DNA from: Rhodococcus ruber
Lineage (GTDB): Bacteria; Actinomycetota; Actinomycetes; Mycobacteriales; Mycobacteriaceae
DNA length: 64,000 bases
Direction of reading: 5' to 3'
Assembly: GCF_027270735.1 (NCBI RefSeq)
Contig: NZ_JAPWIJ010000004.1
Span: forward strand, 124,001-188,000
The position numbers and the translations under genes were made by a program. The notes under the pieces were generated by a model. It made no database searches and was not told where the DNA came from. It worked only from the letters and a program-made list of their open reading frames with translations. This document shows positions 17,029 through 28,375 of this stretch, piece after piece (the first letter of the stretch is position 1; every line of letters starts with the position of its first letter).

Positions 17029-17640
17029 CTAATCCGCCCCCGATTGCGTGTCGAGATCCTGAACAACGGCAGCGATGTCCCTGGTAGACGGCCCCGGCGC
17101 AGCCACGAAGGCCGTCCGGCGGTAGTACTGCAGTTCTTTGATCGACTCCTTGATGTCGGCCAGGGCGCGGTGTGCAAGGCCCTTGGCCGGCTGCCCGTAG
17201 TAGATCCGCGGGTACCACCGGCGGGAAAGTTCCTTGATCGAGCTGACGTCGATCATTCGGTAGTGGAGGTAGGTGTCGAGCGCGGACATGTCGCGAGAGA
17301 TGAATCCACGGTCAGTCCCGATGGAGTTTCCCGCGAGCGGAACCGTGCCGGCCACCGGGACGTGCTCCTTGATGTACGCCAGTACGCGCTGCTCGGCTTC
17401 CTCCAGCGTCACCGTCGATGCGCGCACTTCGTCGGTCAAGCCCGACTTGGCGTGCATGTCGGTGACGACGGCAGGCATGTTCGCCAACGCGTCGTCATCG
17501 GCGTGGATGACGATGTCGACACCCTCTCCGAGGATGTTCAGCTCACTGTCGGTCACCAGCGCCGCAATTTCGATCAGCTTGTCCTTGCTCAGGTCCAAGC
17601 CGGTCATTTCACAATCGATCCACACAAGTTTGTCCTGCAC
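17029..17640 (-). CDS. orn: Oligoribonuclease (3'-5' exoribonuclease for 2-5 nt RNAs and pGpG)
   Basis: About 203 aa, the normal size. DEDDh-family motifs are seen: [11 protein letters not shown] (Asp and Glu of ExoI), then [12 protein letters not shown] (ExoII) and the C-terminal [11 protein letters not shown] (His and Asp of ExoIII). The enzyme degrades nanoRNAs and linear di-GMP in the cytoplasm. GTG 17640 gives the standard [16 protein letters not shown]-terminus and lies 7 nt after a TAGGGT box; the frame also opens at GTG 17649. Neighbours tRNA-His, a divergent DUF853 ATPase and a CmrA-type reductase match the M. tuberculosis Rv2509-Rv2511 arrangement. Confidence 0.96.
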   Translation of the reverse strand: MQDKLVWIDCEMTGLDLSKDKLIEIAALVTDSELNILGEGVDIVIHADDDALANMPAVVTDMHAKSGLTDEVRASTVTLEEAEQRVLAYIKEHVPVAGTVPLAGNSIGTDRGFISRDMSALDTYLHYRMIDVSSIKELSRRWYPRIYYGQPAKGLAHRALADIKESIKELQYYRRTAFVAAPGPSTRDIAAVVQDLDTQSGAD

Positions 17641-17647
17641 GCGCTCC

Positions 17648-17653
17648 ACCCTA
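17648..17653 (-). promoter_or_regulatory. -10 box TAGGGT, leaderless candidate for orn
   Basis: TAGGGT on the minus strand ends 7 nt before GTG 17640. A second TAGGGT on the plus strand at 17673-17678 faces the divergent DUF853 gene, so the two genes appear to have back-to-back promoters about 20 bp apart. Confidence 0.45.
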
Positions 17654-17735
17654 GTGCGAGCTGCGATGCCACTAGGGTTTGCGGTGGCGATCGAAACCAG
17701 TTCAGCACCAGCACACGTTCATGGAGGACGCGGAC

Positions 17736-19460
17736 ATGACAGTCGACCCGACGCAGCCGGCACCCACACTCAGTCCTGCGGAGAGGGCGAAGGCAGCCAA
17801 GGCTGCCGCAGTGGAAGCCGCGCGGGTGGCGGCCGAAGCACTGGCTGCAGCCGACGCGGCCGAAGCCGAGGCGCTTGCCGCTGAACAAGGGTCGACACCG
17901 ACAGCGAACGGTAAGGCTGCCGAGATTGCCGCCGGTTACGCATCAGCAGGTGCGGCACTGGAACTGGGAACCGTGGTTCTCGACGGCGTCACCGATCCGG
18001 CTGCTCGCATCCGAATTCCGTTGGCGACGTTGAACAGGCACGGTCTCGTTGCCGGGGCCACCGGAACCGGCAAGACCAAGACGCTGCAGGGAATTGCCGA
18101 ACAGCTCTCTGCTGCAGGGGTTCCCGTCGTGATGGCCGATGTCAAGGGCGATCTTTCGGGACTGTCCGCGCCGGGTGAGGACAGCGAGAAGATTCGCAGC
18201 CGCGCTGCGGACACCGGGCTCACGGACTGGGCTCCGGCCGGACACCCGGTGGAGTTTCTTTCTCTCGGAACAGAGGGAATCGGAGTGCCGGTCCGGGCCA
18301 CCATCACGGCGTTCGGTCCGATTTTGCTGAGTAAAGTGTTGGGGCTGAACAATACTCAAGAATCAACCCTCGGTCTGATCTTCCACTGGGCCGACTCCCA
18401 GGGGCTCGCCCTGCTCGATCTCAAGGACCTGCGGTCGGTGATCATGCACCTCACGAGTGACGAGGGGAAGGCAGATCTCAAAGGCATCGGCGGGGTGTCC
18501 TCGGCCACCGCAGGGGTGATTCTGCGCGCGCTGGTCAACCTCGAAGCGGACGGAGGAGACACCTTCTTCGGTGAGCCGGAACTCGAGACCGAGGACCTGC
18601 TACGCGTCGGACCGGACGGCAGAGGGATCATCACTCTGTTCGAGCTCGGGGCGCAGGCGTCACGTCCGGTGATGTTCTCCACCTTCCTGATGTGGGTGCT
18701 CGCCGACCTGTTCCAGACGCTCCCCGAAGTCGGTGATATCGACAAGCCCAAACTGGTCTTCATCTTCGACGAGGCACACCTGCTGTTCGCCGATGCGTCC
18801 AAGGCGTTCCTGCAGCAGGTGGAACAGACCGTCAAGCTCATTCGCTCGAAGGGCGTCGGCGTCTTCTTCTGCACGCAGCTGCCCACCGACGTTCCCAACG
18901 ACGTGCTCTCACAACTGGGCGCACGTATTCAGCATGCTCTGCGCGCCTTCACGCCCGATGATCAGAAGGCACTGAACAAGACGGTGCGCACGTACCCCAA
19001 GACCGACGCGTACGACCTCGAAAACGCACTGACGTCGCTGGGGACCGGCGAAGCAATCGTGACGGTGCTCTCGGAGAAAGGCGCGCCGACACCGGTGGCG
19101 TGGACGAAGATTCGTCCGCCCCGCTCACTGATGGACACTATCGGCAACGACGCGATCGCCGCGGCCGCGTCGTCGAGCACCCTGTCCGCGAAGTACCGGG
19201 AAACGATCGATCGCGAGTCGGCCTACGAGCGCATGAACGCGCGAGTGGCGAACGTGCCCGCTCCCGCCGAGAAGTTCGACATTCCGCCGCTGCCTGCCGA
19301 CCTGCCGGACCTGCCCCCGAGTGAGCCGGACGGGCCGTCGGCCGCGGAGCGCATCATGGGCAACCCGGCGGTCAAGAGCTTCCTGCGATCGGCCGCCTCG
19401 GCTGCCGGGCGGGAGATCTCGCGCAGCATCTTCGGAACTGGACGACGTCGACGGCGCTGA
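17736..19460 (+). CDS. HerA-like P-loop ATPase, DUF853 family (Rv2510c type)
   Basis: 574 aa. An Ala-rich, probably coiled N-terminus (residues about 10-60) precedes an ATPase core with Walker A GATGTGKTK (near residue 110) and Walker B LVFIFDEAHLLF (near 345), then FFCTQLPTDVPNDVLSQLGA, typical of HerA/FtsK-like ATPases. The Ser/Arg-rich C-terminus ends in GRRRRR. The family's biochemical role is not established; membership in the HerA group suggests DNA translocation or remodelling. ATG 17736 has GGAGGA (17723-17728) upstream. It lies between orn and cmrA, an arrangement conserved in mycobacteria. Confidence 0.87.
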   Translation: MTVDPTQPAPTLSPAERAKAAKAAAVEAARVAAEALAAADAAEAEALAAEQGSTPTANGKAAEIAAGYASAGAALELGTVVLDGVTDPAARIRIPLATLNRHGLVAGATGTGKTKTLQGIAEQLSAAGVPVVMADVKGDLSGLSAPGEDSEKIRSRAADTGLTDWAPAGHPVEFLSLGTEGIGVPVRATITAFGPILLSKVLGLNNTQESTLGLIFHWADSQGLALLDLKDLRSVIMHLTSDEGKADLKGIGGVSSATAGVILRALVNLEADGGDTFFGEPELETEDLLRVGPDGRGIITLFELGAQASRPVMFSTFLMWVLADLFQTLPEVGDIDKPKLVFIFDEAHLLFADASKAFLQQVEQTVKLIRSKGVGVFFCTQLPTDVPNDVLSQLGARIQHALRAFTPDDQKALNKTVRTYPKTDAYDLENALTSLGTGEAIVTVLSEKGAPTPVAWTKIRPPRSLMDTIGNDAIAAAASSSTLSAKYRETIDRESAYERMNARVANVPAPAEKFDIPPLPADLPDLPPSEPDGPSAAERIMGNPAVKSFLRSAASAAGREISRSIFGTGRRRRR

Positions 19461-19461
19461 G

Positions 19462-19521
19462 CTTGCTCAGTCGGGAGTGGAGCCCGCGGAACTTGCTCAG
19501 TCGGGAGTGGAGCCCGCGGAA
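19462..19521. repeat. Two perfect tandem copies of a 30-bp unit
   Basis: Copies at 19462-19491 and 19492-19521 are identical; each begins CTTGCTCAGTCGGGAGTGGA and ends GCCCGCGGAA. The array starts 1 bp after the DUF853 stop codon and ends 17 bp before the cmrA stop codon. It has no clear terminator hairpin. The unit is a multiple of three and stays open in several frames, but no gene uses it. Confidence 0.9.
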
Positions 19522-19538
19522 CGACCAGGATTCGGGTA

Positions 19539-20342
19539 CTAGTTGCCCAGCTTCTTGTAGAAGCTGCCGATGATCGGTGCGGAGATGCTGCGTGGGCTGT
19601 ACTGCCCGGCGACCGACATGCCCTTGCTCAGCAGACCGGGAACGACGCGCATCTTGTTCTTCGCGAGGCCGTCCAGCGACAGCTTCGCGGTGTAGGCGCT
19701 GTCGATCCACAGGAAGTCGGGGACCATCTTGTCCACGATCGAGGCATCGGCCGGGTCAGGTGTCTCGGTGCGGACCGGGCCTGGAGCGAGCAATGTGACG
19801 TTGACGCCGGTGCCCGCGAGCTCACCGCGCAATGACTCCGAGAACGTGTTGACGAAGGCCTTGGTTGCCGCGTACGTCGCGTTGTTGGGGATGGCCATGT
19901 TGCCCGCCGCAGATCCGGTGATGAGGATGCCGCCGGCTCCGCGACCGATCATGCCTGGCATGACGGCCAACGTGAGGTCGTGTACCGCAACGGCATTCAG
20001 TTCGACCTGATCGCGCTCGTACGCGGGATCGAGCCCGGCCACCGGTCCGAACGTCGCGATGCCTGCGTTGTTGCACAGGATCGAGATCTCACGCTCGGAC
20101 AGTTCGGTGATCAGTGCCTGGCGCTGCTCGCGGTTCGACAGATCCGACTGCCGGACCTCGACGGCAACACCGTGCTCGGCCGTGAGCTTCGCGGCCAGCG
20201 CCTCGAGCAATTCGCCGCGTCGGGCCACCACGATCAGCGAGTGACCACGGGCGGCGAGTTCGGTGGCCAGGGCCTCACCGATACCGGAGGAGGCTCCGGT
20301 GACGACGGCGCGGGCATCGGGGTTGGGCTTGGGCAGGCTCAC
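19539..20342 (-). CDS. cmrA: SDR-family mycolate reductase, CmrA-like
   Basis: 267 aa. Classical SDR signatures: AVVTGASSGIGEALA, LCNNAGI, and the triad in ITGSAAGNMAIPNNATYAAT with the following Lys, then LLAPGPVRTET. In M. tuberculosis the protein encoded in the same position next to Rv2510c and orn (Rv2509, CmrA) reduces the 3-keto group of the newly condensed mycolate precursor. Assignment rests on family plus conserved neighbourhood, and implies that this organism makes mycolic acids. Other SDR functions cannot be excluded from sequence alone. The upstream neighbour fadH runs in the same direction 23 bp away. Confidence 0.82.
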   Translation of the reverse strand: MSLPKPNPDARAVVTGASSGIGEALATELAARGHSLIVVARRGELLEALAAKLTAEHGVAVEVRQSDLSNREQRQALITELSEREISILCNNAGIATFGPVAGLDPAYERDQVELNAVAVHDLTLAVMPGMIGRGAGGILITGSAAGNMAIPNNATYAATKAFVNTFSESLRGELAGTGVNVTLLAPGPVRTETPDPADASIVDKMVPDFLWIDSAYTAKLSLDGLAKNKMRVVPGLLSKGMSVAGQYSPRSISAPIIGSFYKKLGN

Positions 20343-20365
20343 GGTGAGACAGGCTAGCGGACAGA

Positions 20366-22935
<2,570 letters not shown>

Positions 22936-22948
22936 AACCGAGAGTATG

Positions 22949-22972
22949 TATGCAACGTGGTGACTATGCAAC
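22949..22972. promoter_or_regulatory. Direct repeats TATGCAAC in the padR/MFS divergent region
   Basis: Identical octamers at 22949-22956 and 22965-22972, 16 bp apart start to start (about 1.5 helical turns). They lie just upstream of the padR start and about 50 bp before the MFS start. They are candidate binding sites for PadR or another regulator; the usual ATGT-N8-ACAT PadR palindrome is not obvious. Confidence 0.45.
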
Positions 22973-23004
22973 TAGGTGCACTCAAGAATTCGGATTCCGC
23001 GGGC

Positions 23005-23010
23005 TAGTGT
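23005..23010 (+). promoter_or_regulatory. -10 box TAGTGT, leaderless candidate for the MFS gene
   Basis: TAGTGT ends 8 nt before ATG 23019 with no ribosome-binding site between, consistent with transcription starting at or next to the start codon. Confidence 0.45.
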
Positions 23011-23018
23011 TGGCAACC

Positions 23019-24344
23019 ATGGGAACCCAGCCGGAGGCCGTTGTCGTCGGAGTCGCAACCACTCGTAAACAGGTCACCGCCTGGGGATTCTGGGATTGGG
23101 GCTCGGCTGCGTTCAACGCCGTGATTCTCACGTTCGTGTTCTCGGTGTATCTCACCGACGCCGTCGGCGACGACCTGCCCGGCTCGATCTCGGCCACCAC
23201 CTGGTTCAGCTGGTCCATCGCGCTGTCGAGCGTCGTCATCGCGCTCCTGGCCCCGGTCTGTGGGCAGTACTTCGACGCGCGCGGCAAACGCAGATGGTTG
23301 CTGGGGGTGTTGACCGCACTGACGGTCGTGGCCATGGCCGGCCTGTTCTTCGTCCAGGACGACTATCACTATCTCTGGCTCGGCCTGTTGCTGCTCGGTC
23401 TCGGATCCATCATGTTCGAGTTGGCCAGCATCCCGTACAACTCGATGCTGCGGCAGGTCTCCACTCCGGAGAACATCGGTCGCGTATCCGGATTCGGTTG
23501 GGCGATGGGCTATTTCGGCGGGATCGTCCTGCTTCTCCTGTGCTACCTGGGCTTCATCGTCGGCGACGGCGACACTCGAGGTTTGCTGGGGCTGACCACC
23601 GACGGTGGCCTGAACATCAGACTCGTCGCCGTACTCGCGGCCATATGGTTCGCGGTCTCGGCCATCCCGGTGATGTTCGCAGTTCCCGAAGTGCCCAGGG
23701 CCGTTGCCGATCCCAAGGCTGCACAGGCCGGGTTCGCGGAGTCCTATCGCGTTCTCTTTCGCGATGTGCGCGAGTTGTGGAGCGCAGACCGGCGCGCCGT
23801 CTACTACCTGATCGCCAGCGCACTGTTCCGAGACGGACTGGCAGGTGTCTTCACCTTCGGAGCCGTTCTTGCCGTCAGCGTCTACGGCATCGGCGCGGCG
23901 GACGTACTGTTGTTCGGCGTCGCCGCCAATGTCATCGCCGGCCTCGGTGCCATCGTCGCCGGGCGGTTCGACGACAGAATCGGACCCAAGAAGGTCATCG
24001 TCTTCTCGCTCACGTCCATGATCGCGGCCGGAACCATTCTGCTGTTCGTGTCGGGACCGACGATGTTCTGGATCTTCGGGCTGATCCTGTGCCTGTTCGT
24101 GGGGCCCGCGCAATCGTCTGCGCGTACCTTCCTGGCCCGACTGGCACCTCCCGGGCGCGAAGGCCAGTTCTTCGGACTGTTTGCGACGACGGGTCGTGCC
24201 GCGTCGTTCCTCGCGCCGTCCCTGTTCGGGCTGTTCGTGTGGATGTTCGACGCCGACCGGGCGGGTATCGCCGGGCTGATCATCGTCCTCGCCGCCGGTC
24301 TGCTTGCGTTGCTGAAGGTGCGGGCTCCGGAGCAGGTCTTCTAA
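23019..24344 (+). CDS. MFS transporter, UMF1/Atg22-like family
   Basis: 441 aa, about 12 membrane helices. The N-terminus AWGFWDWGSAAFNAVILTF is the hallmark of the Atg22/UMF1 group, named after the fungal vacuolar amino-acid effluxer; the segment around YFDARGKRRW replaces the usual MFS motif A and FDDRIGPKKVI is the second-half equivalent. The substrate of bacterial members is not settled. The start is set by similarity and by the TAGTGT box 8 nt upstream. It diverges from padR-fadH, and its stop codon overlaps that of the convergent hydrolase (4 bp). Confidence 0.88.
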   Translation: MGTQPEAVVVGVATTRKQVTAWGFWDWGSAAFNAVILTFVFSVYLTDAVGDDLPGSISATTWFSWSIALSSVVIALLAPVCGQYFDARGKRRWLLGVLTALTVVAMAGLFFVQDDYHYLWLGLLLLGLGSIMFELASIPYNSMLRQVSTPENIGRVSGFGWAMGYFGGIVLLLLCYLGFIVGDGDTRGLLGLTTDGGLNIRLVAVLAAIWFAVSAIPVMFAVPEVPRAVADPKAAQAGFAESYRVLFRDVRELWSADRRAVYYLIASALFRDGLAGVFTFGAVLAVSVYGIGAADVLLFGVAANVIAGLGAIVAGRFDDRIGPKKVIVFSLTSMIAAGTILLFVSGPTMFWIFGLILCLFVGPAQSSARTFLARLAPPGREGQFFGLFATTGRAASFLAPSLFGLFVWMFDADRAGIAGLIIVLAAGLLALLKVRAPEQVF

Positions 24345-25159
24345 ACGGAGTCGATACGGGCCAGGATCTCGGCCGTGAGTTCCCCTGGGGCTTCCTCGGG
24401 GATCCAGTGGGAGATGCCGTCGAGTTCGACGAACCGGTACGGCGCATCGACGAATTCGCCGCAGCGCTCCACGCCGGCTCGGCCGATGGCGGTGTCGCCG
24501 TTGCTCCAGACGTAGGTGGTGGGAACGGTCACCGGAGGGAGGTTCGCGAACTCCCTGGTCATCGCGGCGTACCAACTCGATGCGGCCGTCAGCGCCCCGG
24601 GGACGGTGAGATGACGAACGTACTCGTCGTCGAGGCTCTCGGCACCGAACATCGCACGCAGACGCTGTGCGTCGTTCTCCATCAGAACTCGCTCGGCCTT
24701 CTCCGGTTCCCGAAGCAGGCCGAAGTACTGCGACCGCTCCTGCTGGTCCGGATCCTGGCGGATGGCCCAGTTGAACGCCGCCGAATGCGGAACCGATGCT
24801 GCAGTGAGCGTGCGGACGCGATCGGGGTGTTCGGCCGCCAGGTGCCAGGCGACCACCGCACCCCAGTCGTGTCCGACCAGGTGCGCCGACGGTAGATCCA
24901 GCGCGTCGAGCAAACCGAGGATGTCACCGGTGAGCTGCTCGATGCGATAGTGCTCGACCCCGATCGGGCGGGCTCCGGGGGAGTATCCCCGCTGATTGGG
25001 CGCGATCACGCGGCAACCCGTTGCGACGAGTCCGGGTGTCACGCTGGTCCACGACGCGTTGGTTTGTGGAAAGCCATGCAGCGCAACAACTGGAACTCCA
25101 TCCGAGGGGCCAGCCATCGCAACTTCGAATACGTACGCGCCGACACTTACCTCGGACAT
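24341..25159 (-). CDS. Alpha/beta hydrolase, epoxide-hydrolase/haloalkane-dehalogenase-like
   Basis: 272 aa. Seen: oxyanion-hole motif ALHGFPQTNASW, RGYSPGARP, nucleophile elbow VGHDWGAVVAW with Asp as the nucleophile (typical of epoxide hydrolases and dehalogenases rather than Ser esterases), a cap region, and a catalytic His in LDGISHWIPEEAP. The substrate cannot be read. ATG 25159 has GAAGGGA upstream; the frame extends to 25216. It lies just downstream of the FabR-like gene on the same strand (35 bp gap), suggesting co-transcription. Confidence 0.87.
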   Translation of the reverse strand: MSEVSVGAYVFEVAMAGPSDGVPVVALHGFPQTNASWTSVTPGLVATGCRVIAPNQRGYSPGARPIGVEHYRIEQLTGDILGLLDALDLPSAHLVGHDWGAVVAWHLAAEHPDRVRTLTAASVPHSAAFNWAIRQDPDQQERSQYFGLLREPEKAERVLMENDAQRLRAMFGAESLDDEYVRHLTVPGALTAASSWYAAMTREFANLPPVTVPTTYVWSNGDTAIGRAGVERCGEFVDAPYRFVELDGISHWIPEEAPGELTAEILARIDSV

Positions 25160-25194
25160 GAACTTCCCTTCGTGGACGTATTCTTCTCGAACGG

Positions 25195-25845
25195 TCAAGC
25201 CCGACGTGGTTCCCATCGGCTCATCCCGAGCATGATCATGCGGATCTGCTTCTCCGTGCGCTCGACCAGATCCTTCTCGTTCTGACTACCCGGTCTGTCG
25301 ATTTCCAACAGACCGACCACGGCCGTGAGCATCGTCGAGACAAGAAGGTCTGCCGTCATCTCCAGATCGGCGACGTCCCACTGTTCGAGGCCAGGCATTC
25401 GGGAGAGATCGATCGTCAGCTCGCTGACGAACAGTCGAAGCTCGGTGGCGAAGGCACGACGTACCTCGGTGACTCCGCCGTAGCGCTCACGACTGAGAAA
25501 GCGGAACTGATCTTCGTGAGTACGAACCTGACGGACCAGGATGCCGAACGACTCGGTAGCCGTCTTCGCGCTCGGATTACGACGGGCGTCGCGCAACATC
25601 TGCCGCAGCATGCGCATGCTGTCCTCGACGAGAGCGACGCCCAGGTCCTCCATCGAGGCGAAGTGGCGGTAGAACGCAGTGGGAACAATGCCGGCCGATC
25701 GGGCGACCTCGCGCAGGCTGACACTGGCGAAGGATCGTTCGCGGAGCAGGTCGAGGGTGCCCTCGATGAGGGCTTGACGCGTGCGCTCCTTGCGCTCGGC
25801 GCGGGTCCCCGGTTCTGTCACGACGTCCAGTTTATGGGCGCGCAT
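25195..25845 (-). CDS. TetR-type regulator of the FabR/DesT group
   Basis: 216 aa. The N-terminal half closely resembles FabR/DesT, the TetR repressors of unsaturated fatty-acid synthesis: RSFASVSLREVARSAGIVPT, AFYRHFASMEDLGVALVEDS and MRMLRQMLRDAR. Members sense acyl-CoA or acyl-ACP saturation and repress desaturase genes. Here the divergent unit encodes a ferredoxin-type reductase and an acyl desaturase, and an AGTG...CACT palindrome lies before it, so control of desaturation is a strong inference. ATG 25845 has AGGGAGG 8 nt upstream. The hydrolase gene downstream may be in the same transcript. Confidence 0.9.
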   Translation of the reverse strand: MRAHKLDVVTEPGTRAERKERTRQALIEGTLDLLRERSFASVSLREVARSAGIVPTAFYRHFASMEDLGVALVEDSMRMLRQMLRDARRNPSAKTATESFGILVRQVRTHEDQFRFLSRERYGGVTEVRRAFATELRLFVSELTIDLSRMPGLEQWDVADLEMTADLLVSTMLTAVVGLLEIDRPGSQNEKDLVERTEKQIRMIMLGMSRWEPRRA

Positions 25846-25959
25846 TCTGTGACCTCCCTTCCGGTTCTACCCGGACACCCGTCGACGGCCGTTTTTGCTG
25901 TGTAACGACCGTCACATAAGCGTTGACAGGTACCGGTGTCGCTCTGTCACACTCATGTT

Positions 25960-25977
25960 AGTGCACAATCGTTCACT
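25960..25977. promoter_or_regulatory. FabR/DesT-like operator before the desaturase unit
   Basis: AGTGCACAATCGTTCACT is an 18-bp imperfect palindrome (14 of 18 positions symmetric, outer arms AGTG/CACT). It lies 40 bp before the reductase start and 31 bp downstream of a TTGACA hexamer (25923-25928), a possible -35. The AGTGnAC...GTnCACT layout resembles DesT-type operators as I remember them. Binding by the 25195-25845 product is inferred. Confidence 0.6.
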
Positions 25978-26016
25978 GAATGGGTCGTTGGTTTCGATCC
26001 GGTTAGGGAGGATGGA

Positions 26017-27129
26017 ATGACGCTTCAAGAACGTCCGTCGCGAACGTCGGGTTCGCGCAAGTTCTCGCTTCTTTCCCTGTTCGAGGCCATGGCCACACCT
26101 CACGCGCTCGATCGGTACCTCGAACTCGTCGATCCTATGACGACGGTTCGCGACCTGCGCGGAGAAGTGACCGAGATACACCGGTCCACCGAAGACTCGT
26201 TGACGCTCACCATCCGCCCGACACGTCAGTGGAAGGGCTTCAAGGCGGGTCAGTTCGTCCAGGTCGGTGTCGTCATCGACGGTGTTCGGCAGACGCGCTG
26301 TTACTCGCCCGCCTGCTCGCAGTACCGCAAGGACGGCCGGATCGAACTGACGATCAAGGCGCATCCCGAAGGCCTGGTGTCGCAGTACCTGCACAAGAAC
26401 GCGCATGTCGGCCTCGTGGTCAGCCTGTCGCAGGCCGACGGCACGTTCGAGCTTCCCGAACCACGCCCGGCCAAGACGTTGCTGATCAGCGGTGGCAGCG
26501 GCATCACGCCGGTGTTGTCGATGCTCAGGTCGCTGCTGGACGAGGGGTACAGCAGCGACCTGACCTTCCTGCACTACGCGTTCACCGAGAACGACGTCGC
26601 GTACAAGAAGGACCTGGAGAAGATCGCCGCCGAGCACGAGAACGTGAACATCGTCTTCGCTTACACCGAGCAGAAGACCGGCGGTGACCTGTACGGATTC
26701 TTCGGACAGGAACACCTCGACGCGGTTGCCCCGTGGTTCGCCGACGCGGACACGTTCCTGTGCGGCCCTCCGGGACTGATGAAGGGCGTGAGGTCCTTCT
26801 TCGACGACGCAGGCCTCGGCGAGCGCTTGCATCTCGAGGAGTTCACGCCCTCGTTCGCGACGGTCGGCGACGACGTCACCGGAACCACCACCTTCTCCGG
26901 GAGCGATGTGGCCTCGGAGAACGACGGGGAAACGCTGCTCGAGCAGGCGGAGGCCGCCGGTCTCTCGCCGGCCAACGGCTGCCGGATGGGAATCTGCTTC
27001 ACCTGCACTTCGGTGAAGAAGTCCGGCTGCACCAAGAACATCAAGACCGGTGAGACCGACACCGAATCCGACAAGAAGATCCAGCTCTGCGTGTCCGTCG
27101 CCGTCGGCGACGTCGACATCGACATCTAG
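26017..27129 (+). CDS. Flavoprotein reductase with C-terminal 2Fe-2S ferredoxin domain, electron donor to the desaturase
   Basis: 370 aa. Residues about 45-280 are a ferredoxin-NADP reductase module: FAD site GVRQTRCYSPACS, NAD(P) site KTLLISGGSGITPVLSML and FLCGPPGLMKG. Residues about 285-370 are a plant-type ferredoxin with the cysteine pattern in GCRMGICFTCTSVKKSGC and a final Cys in KIQLCVSVAV. It resembles M. tuberculosis Rv3230c, which supplies electrons to the DesA3 desaturase. ATG 26017 has AGGGAGG 5 nt upstream. The next gene is the desaturase, 61 bp downstream, so they form a functional unit. Confidence 0.92.
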   Translation: MTLQERPSRTSGSRKFSLLSLFEAMATPHALDRYLELVDPMTTVRDLRGEVTEIHRSTEDSLTLTIRPTRQWKGFKAGQFVQVGVVIDGVRQTRCYSPACSQYRKDGRIELTIKAHPEGLVSQYLHKNAHVGLVVSLSQADGTFELPEPRPAKTLLISGGSGITPVLSMLRSLLDEGYSSDLTFLHYAFTENDVAYKKDLEKIAAEHENVNIVFAYTEQKTGGDLYGFFGQEHLDAVAPWFADADTFLCGPPGLMKGVRSFFDDAGLGERLHLEEFTPSFATVGDDVTGTTTFSGSDVASENDGETLLEQAEAAGLSPANGCRMGICFTCTSVKKSGCTKNIKTGETDTESDKKIQLCVSVAVGDVDIDI

Positions 27130-27190
27130 GTCCACCCAAGACATTTCGACACACAGACCATCTCGACCCGATCGAATTGGAGATCATCAG

Positions 27191-28375
27191 ATGCTCGGAA
27201 CGATTCTCTCGATCCTGCCCACCGCTGTCCTACCGTTTCGTCGCAACGAGACACTGCCGGACGCGCCGACCGTGCTGACCTACGAACAGGTCGAGGAGCT
27301 CGGTCGCGAGCTCGACGACCTGCGTGCCCGAACCGTCGCCAAGCTCGGTGACGAGGATCGCGAATACATCTACAAGATCATCAAGGCGCAGCGCGGCCTG
27401 GAGATCACCGGACGCGCGTTGATGTACCTGCCGTTCCTCCCGCCGGCGTGGCTCGCCGGTGTCGGTGCACTCGGCGTTGCGAAGATCCTCGACAACATGG
27501 AGATCGGCCACAACGTCATGCACGGCCAGTACGACTGGATGCGTGAGCCCGGTCTGAACTCCGAGGTGTTCGAGTGGGACACCGTCTGCCCGGCAGACCA
27601 GTGGAAGCATTCACACAACTACATGCACCACACCTTCACCAACATCGTCGGTATGGACCGCGACATCGGCTACGGCATCTTGCGCATGGACCAGGACCAG
27701 AAGTGGAACCCGTACTACCTGGGCAACCCGGTCTACGCGTTCCTGCTGATGACGTTCTTCGAGTGGGGCGTCATGCTCCACGACCTCGAGACCGAGAACA
27801 TCGTCGCGGGTAAGCGCAAGTGGCACGACGTCAAGCCGCTGCTGCAGGGCATGTGGCGCAAGGCGGGCAAGCAGGCGCTCAAGGACTACGTGATCTTCCC
27901 GGCGCTAACCGGACCGTTCTTCGCGTCCACCGTGGTCGGGAACGTTGCCGCCAACCTCGTCCGCAACGTGTGGACCTACTCGATCATCTTCTGTGGCCAT
28001 TTCCCGACCGGAGTCCAGACCTTCAGCCAGGAGGAGACCGCCGACGAGAGCCGCGGCGAATGGTACGTCCGTCAGATGTTGGGATCGGCCAACATCGAGG
28101 GAAGCCCGCTCTTCCACATCATGTCGGGCAACCTCTCCCACCAGATCGAGCACCACCTGTTCCCGGACCTGCCCGCGCATCGCTACCCGCAGATCGCGCC
28201 CGAGGTCAAGGCACTGTGCGAGAAGTACGACCTGCCCTACAACACCGGCGGCTTCTTCCAGCAGATCGGCTCCGTGTGGGGCAAGATCTTCAAACTCGCC
28301 CTGCCCAACTCGCTGACGGGGTCGGCACCTCCGGCCAGTGTTATCGTCGAGCGTAAGAAGACCAGCGCAGCGTGA
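27191..28375 (+). CDS. Membrane acyl-CoA desaturase (DesA3-like)
   Basis: 394 aa. The three histidine boxes of membrane di-iron desaturases are present: HNVMH, HSHNYMHH and HQIEHH, with hydrophobic segments between. It would insert a cis double bond into stearoyl or palmitoyl chains at the cytoplasmic membrane, using O2 and electrons from the adjacent reductase, as M. tuberculosis DesA3 does in making oleate. ATG 27191 has GGAG 8 nt upstream; the frame is open earlier but lacks a ribosome-binding site. The stop codon overlaps the next small gene. Confidence 0.93.
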   Translation: MLGTILSILPTAVLPFRRNETLPDAPTVLTYEQVEELGRELDDLRARTVAKLGDEDREYIYKIIKAQRGLEITGRALMYLPFLPPAWLAGVGALGVAKILDNMEIGHNVMHGQYDWMREPGLNSEVFEWDTVCPADQWKHSHNYMHHTFTNIVGMDRDIGYGILRMDQDQKWNPYYLGNPVYAFLLMTFFEWGVMLHDLETENIVAGKRKWHDVKPLLQGMWRKAGKQALKDYVIFPALTGPFFASTVVGNVAANLVRNVWTYSIIFCGHFPTGVQTFSQEETADESRGEWYVRQMLGSANIEGSPLFHIMSGNLSHQIEHHLFPDLPAHRYPQIAPEVKALCEKYDLPYNTGGFFQQIGSVWGKIFKLALPNSLTGSAPPASVIVERKKTSAA

